Origin: Hyphomicrobiales bacterium
Lineage (GTDB): Bacteria; Pseudomonadota; Alphaproteobacteria; Rhizobiales; Rhizobiaceae
NCBI GenBank assembly: GCA_900465685.1
Contig: UEGR01000014.1
Location: forward strand, 253,080 to 317,079
Length of the DNA stretch: 64,000 nt
Direction: 5' to 3'
Shown in pieces: positions 62,240 through 64,000 of the stretch (the first letter of the stretch is position 1; every line of letters starts with the position of its first letter). The position numbers were made by a program, and so were the translations under genes. A model generated the notes under the pieces. The model did not search any database and was not told the origin of the DNA. It worked only from the letters and a program-made list of their open reading frames with translations.

Positions 62240-63718
62240 ATGGCGGACAAGCGGACCAAGAGCGCAAAGCTGGCGGAAAAGGCCGAAAGCGACGGTGCGA
62301 ATCTGCGTCTTGGCCAATTGCGCCTGCTGATTGCGCTCGATGCGCTTCTTGTGGAAGGCAGTGTCGGCGGTGCGGCCAAGCAGATGGGCTTGAGCATTCC
62401 AGCCATGAGTCGCCTGCTCGGACAGATTCGCGAACATTTCGATGATCCGATCTTTGTCCGTTCCGGTCGCGCGATGATCGCGACGCCAAAGGCCGAAGCA
62501 TTGCGCGGGCGTTTGCGGCGTTTGGCCAATGAAGCCGATGCCTTGATGAAGCCCGGTTCTGAAAACGCGCATGTGTCGGCCTGTACGGGCCATCATGGAT
62601 GGAACCGCAGCGCCATCGTAACGCCGCCGCCATTGACGATCCGCAAGGTGACGGACTTGGAGAACCATCCATCGGCGGAATATACCGCCGCCCAGTTTGC
62701 CGATATCCAGAGCGAAAACGATCCGACACGGCGGCTTGCGAAATATATTGCGGTCATTGGCCGTAAAGCGGGACACACCCGCCCCCTGGAAATGCATGAG
62801 GCCGAAGATGCCTTCACGACCATCTTCGCGGGCGAAGCCGACCCGATGCAGATCAGCGCGCTTCTGCGCCTGATCCATTATCGCGGTCTGACAGCGCCGG
62901 AGCTTGCGGGCATGGCACGTGCATCGGGACGGTTCTATGCCGCCGATGCCAGCATCAACACACCGGCGCTGGACTGGCCTGCCTACCTGTCTCCAAATTC
63001 CGCGCAGTCGCCTTGGTTCATGCTGTCAGCATTGCTTGTCGCGCGCGCCGGTTATCCGGTACTCGTGCATGGTAGTTGCGGTGTGGGCGAACTGGCGGGC
63101 AAGCTGGAGATCGCAGCAGAAGCGATCAATCTGCCGATTGCCACGTCGCATGAGATGGCGGAAAGCGCGCTCAGAGCCCATGGCATATGCTTCATGCCGA
63201 TGCCGGGTTTTGCACCGCAGGTGCAGGCGCTGTTGGCGCTTTATCCGCTGTTCGAATCCCGTTCGCCGGTGAACAGTCTCGTGCACCTTCTGAACCCGAT
63301 GGGGCTGAAATCGACGTTTCTCGGCGTGTCTCAGCCCGCCTATCGCGAGCTGCACCGCGATGCGGCTGTGCTTCTCGACATGCAGTCGGTTTCAGTCGTC
63401 TCGACCAGCCGCGATGTGGCGGAACTCGTTCCGCACCGCAAGCACACCATCTATCGCTATGTGCAGGGGCAATCGAGCGCATTACAACTGCCGACGCTTT
63501 CGAAGGAAAGCAGCGACAAGCATTCAAGCCTCAGTTCGTTTGAATATTGGCATGGGGTGTGGACAGGTGCGGCGGTGGACAAACGCGCCGAAGGCACGGT
63601 CATAGCCACGGCGGCCATGGCGATGATGACGGCTTCTGCCGCTGGCAATGACAGCTATGATGCGTTCCATCAGAAGGCCGCCGACTTGTGGCGCAGCCGC
63701 CATGCGAGTCATGCATAA
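62240..63718 (+). CDS. LysR-type HTH fused to a TrpD2/glycosyltransferase family 3-like domain
   Basis: A 492-residue fusion. Residues about 22-95 form a LysR-type helix-turn-helix (LRLLIALDALLVEGSVGGAAKQMGLSIPAMSRLLGQIREHFDDPIFVRSGRAM), but the normal LysR effector domain is absent. Residues about 150-490 resemble TrpD2/YbiB proteins, relatives of anthranilate phosphoribosyltransferase: the helical MHEAEDAFTTIFAGEADPMQISALLRLI and a later LVHGSCGVGEL loop, without the GTGGD of true TrpD. YbiB binds nucleic acid, so the fusion could be a regulator using two nucleic-acid-binding parts. Divergent from the siderophore receptor. Its target is unknown. Confidence 0.75.
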   Translation: MADKRTKSAKLAEKAESDGANLRLGQLRLLIALDALLVEGSVGGAAKQMGLSIPAMSRLLGQIREHFDDPIFVRSGRAMIATPKAEALRGRLRRLANEADALMKPGSENAHVSACTGHHGWNRSAIVTPPPLTIRKVTDLENHPSAEYTAAQFADIQSENDPTRRLAKYIAVIGRKAGHTRPLEMHEAEDAFTTIFAGEADPMQISALLRLIHYRGLTAPELAGMARASGRFYAADASINTPALDWPAYLSPNSAQSPWFMLSALLVARAGYPVLVHGSCGVGELAGKLEIAAEAINLPIATSHEMAESALRAHGICFMPMPGFAPQVQALLALYPLFESRSPVNSLVHLLNPMGLKSTFLGVSQPAYRELHRDAAVLLDMQSVSVVSTSRDVAELVPHRKHTIYRYVQGQSSALQLPTLSKESSDKHSSLSSFEYWHGVWTGAAVDKRAEGTVIATAAMAMMTASAAGNDSYDAFHQKAADLWRSRHASHA

Positions 63719-64000
63719 GCCGAAAATTGGTAGGGGTTAACCCCAATATCGGGAGCACATCCTCCGTCCTATTATCCCCCCGTCAAGCAAATGGGGAGGA
63801 TTTGCCGGAGGAGCGATACGTGCGAACTGATGGGCCATGTTCTGGCATCCGTTCCGCCACGACCCAACCCGTCCAGCGTCCTTTCAAGCTGACTCACCGC
63901 ACCACCGCTTAAGGCGTGCTGCGCGCGTATCCGCGCGCCGGTCAAGCCTCCCCATTTGGCGTCTGGTGTGGCGACCTGAGGAAGATCAGAAAGGACCCAC
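63719..64000 (+). promoter_or_regulatory. Structured untranslated region preceding a gene beyond the right edge
   Basis: 282 bp without a convincing gene. It contains the palindrome GGGGTTAACCCC (63733-63744), a hairpin GCGCGCG-TATC-CGCGCGC (63921-63938), and the pair CAAATGGGGAGG (63788-63799) and CCTCCCCATTTG (63947-63958), which are exact inverse complements 147 bp apart. AAAGGA near 63990 looks like a ribosome binding site for a gene starting just outside. The pattern suggests a regulatory 5' leader. Confidence 0.5.

Noticed and set aside
63688..63912. 74-codon open frame at the right edge
   Set aside because: It begins inside the previous gene, shows no conserved features and overlaps the apparent structured leader.
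1..64000. Search by eye for CRISPR arrays, tRNA or rRNA genes, transposases and phage genes
   Set aside because: No regularly spaced direct repeats, tRNA-like cloverleaf, rRNA sequence or mobile-element protein was recognised.

Overview
The window reads as an accessory, catabolic and iron-acquisition region from an alphaproteobacterium of the order Rhizobiales, most like Ochrobactrum/Brucella. Grounds: moderately high G+C, a ureD-A-(hupE)-B-C-E-F-G urease operon whose proteins look like Brucella urease 1, a rhizobial SmoS/MtlK polyol cluster, and RirA-type TGA-N9-TCA motifs before iron genes. No rRNA, tRNA, insertion sequence, phage gene or CRISPR array was seen. The assignment comes from protein recall, not a database search.

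Layout. 2-4061 (+): end of a polyol uptake and oxidation operon (MalK-type ATPase, sorbitol dehydrogenase, zinc alcohol dehydrogenase, mannitol dehydrogenase). 4062-18382: two tandem hydroxamate-type siderophore systems. The first has an ATPase, AraC regulator, TonB receptor, FhuD and double-length FhuB. The second has FecI sigma, FecR, a receptor with an STN signalling domain, FhuD and FhuB, but no ATPase. 18379-24714 (-): an NhaC-type antiporter, then the arginine deiminase operon arcDABC, whose promoter has a perfect FNR-type box at class II spacing. 24715-25364: a 650-bp AT-rich gap without a convincing gene but with two strong hairpins. 25365-36821: a cyclohexanecarboxylate degradation island (CoA ligase, ring dehydrogenase, hydratase, hydroxyacyl dehydrogenase, ring-cleaving hydrolase, MarR regulator, extra beta-oxidation enzymes) with three copies of an AATATATT-centred operator-like motif. 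36857-44083 (-): a peptide/opine-type ABC importer joined to a glycerophosphodiesterase and a TIM-barrel epimerase-like protein. 44413-50156 (+): the urease operon. 50171-54611: Na/Pi cotransporter, a MarR-FUSC efflux pair and a flavin reductase. 54600-62112 (-): an Rrf2 regulator and a catecholate siderophore system (FatBCDE/CeuE-type ABC importer, periplasmic esterase, FepA-like receptor). 62240-63718 (+): a LysR-type HTH fused to a TrpD2-like domain, followed by an apparently structured leader for a gene beyond the right edge.

How the parts work together. The three iron systems can bring different ferric siderophores through three TonB receptors, each preceded by one TGA-N9-TCA motif, and into the cytoplasm through two ATPases. 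The catecholate locus looks built to hydrolyse a triscatecholate in the periplasm and import the linear product. The arc operon yields ATP from arginine, probably under oxygen limitation; urease also releases ammonia. The cyclohexanecarboxylate genes would activate the alicyclic acid to its CoA thioester, oxidise it and open the ring to pimeloyl-CoA for beta-oxidation.
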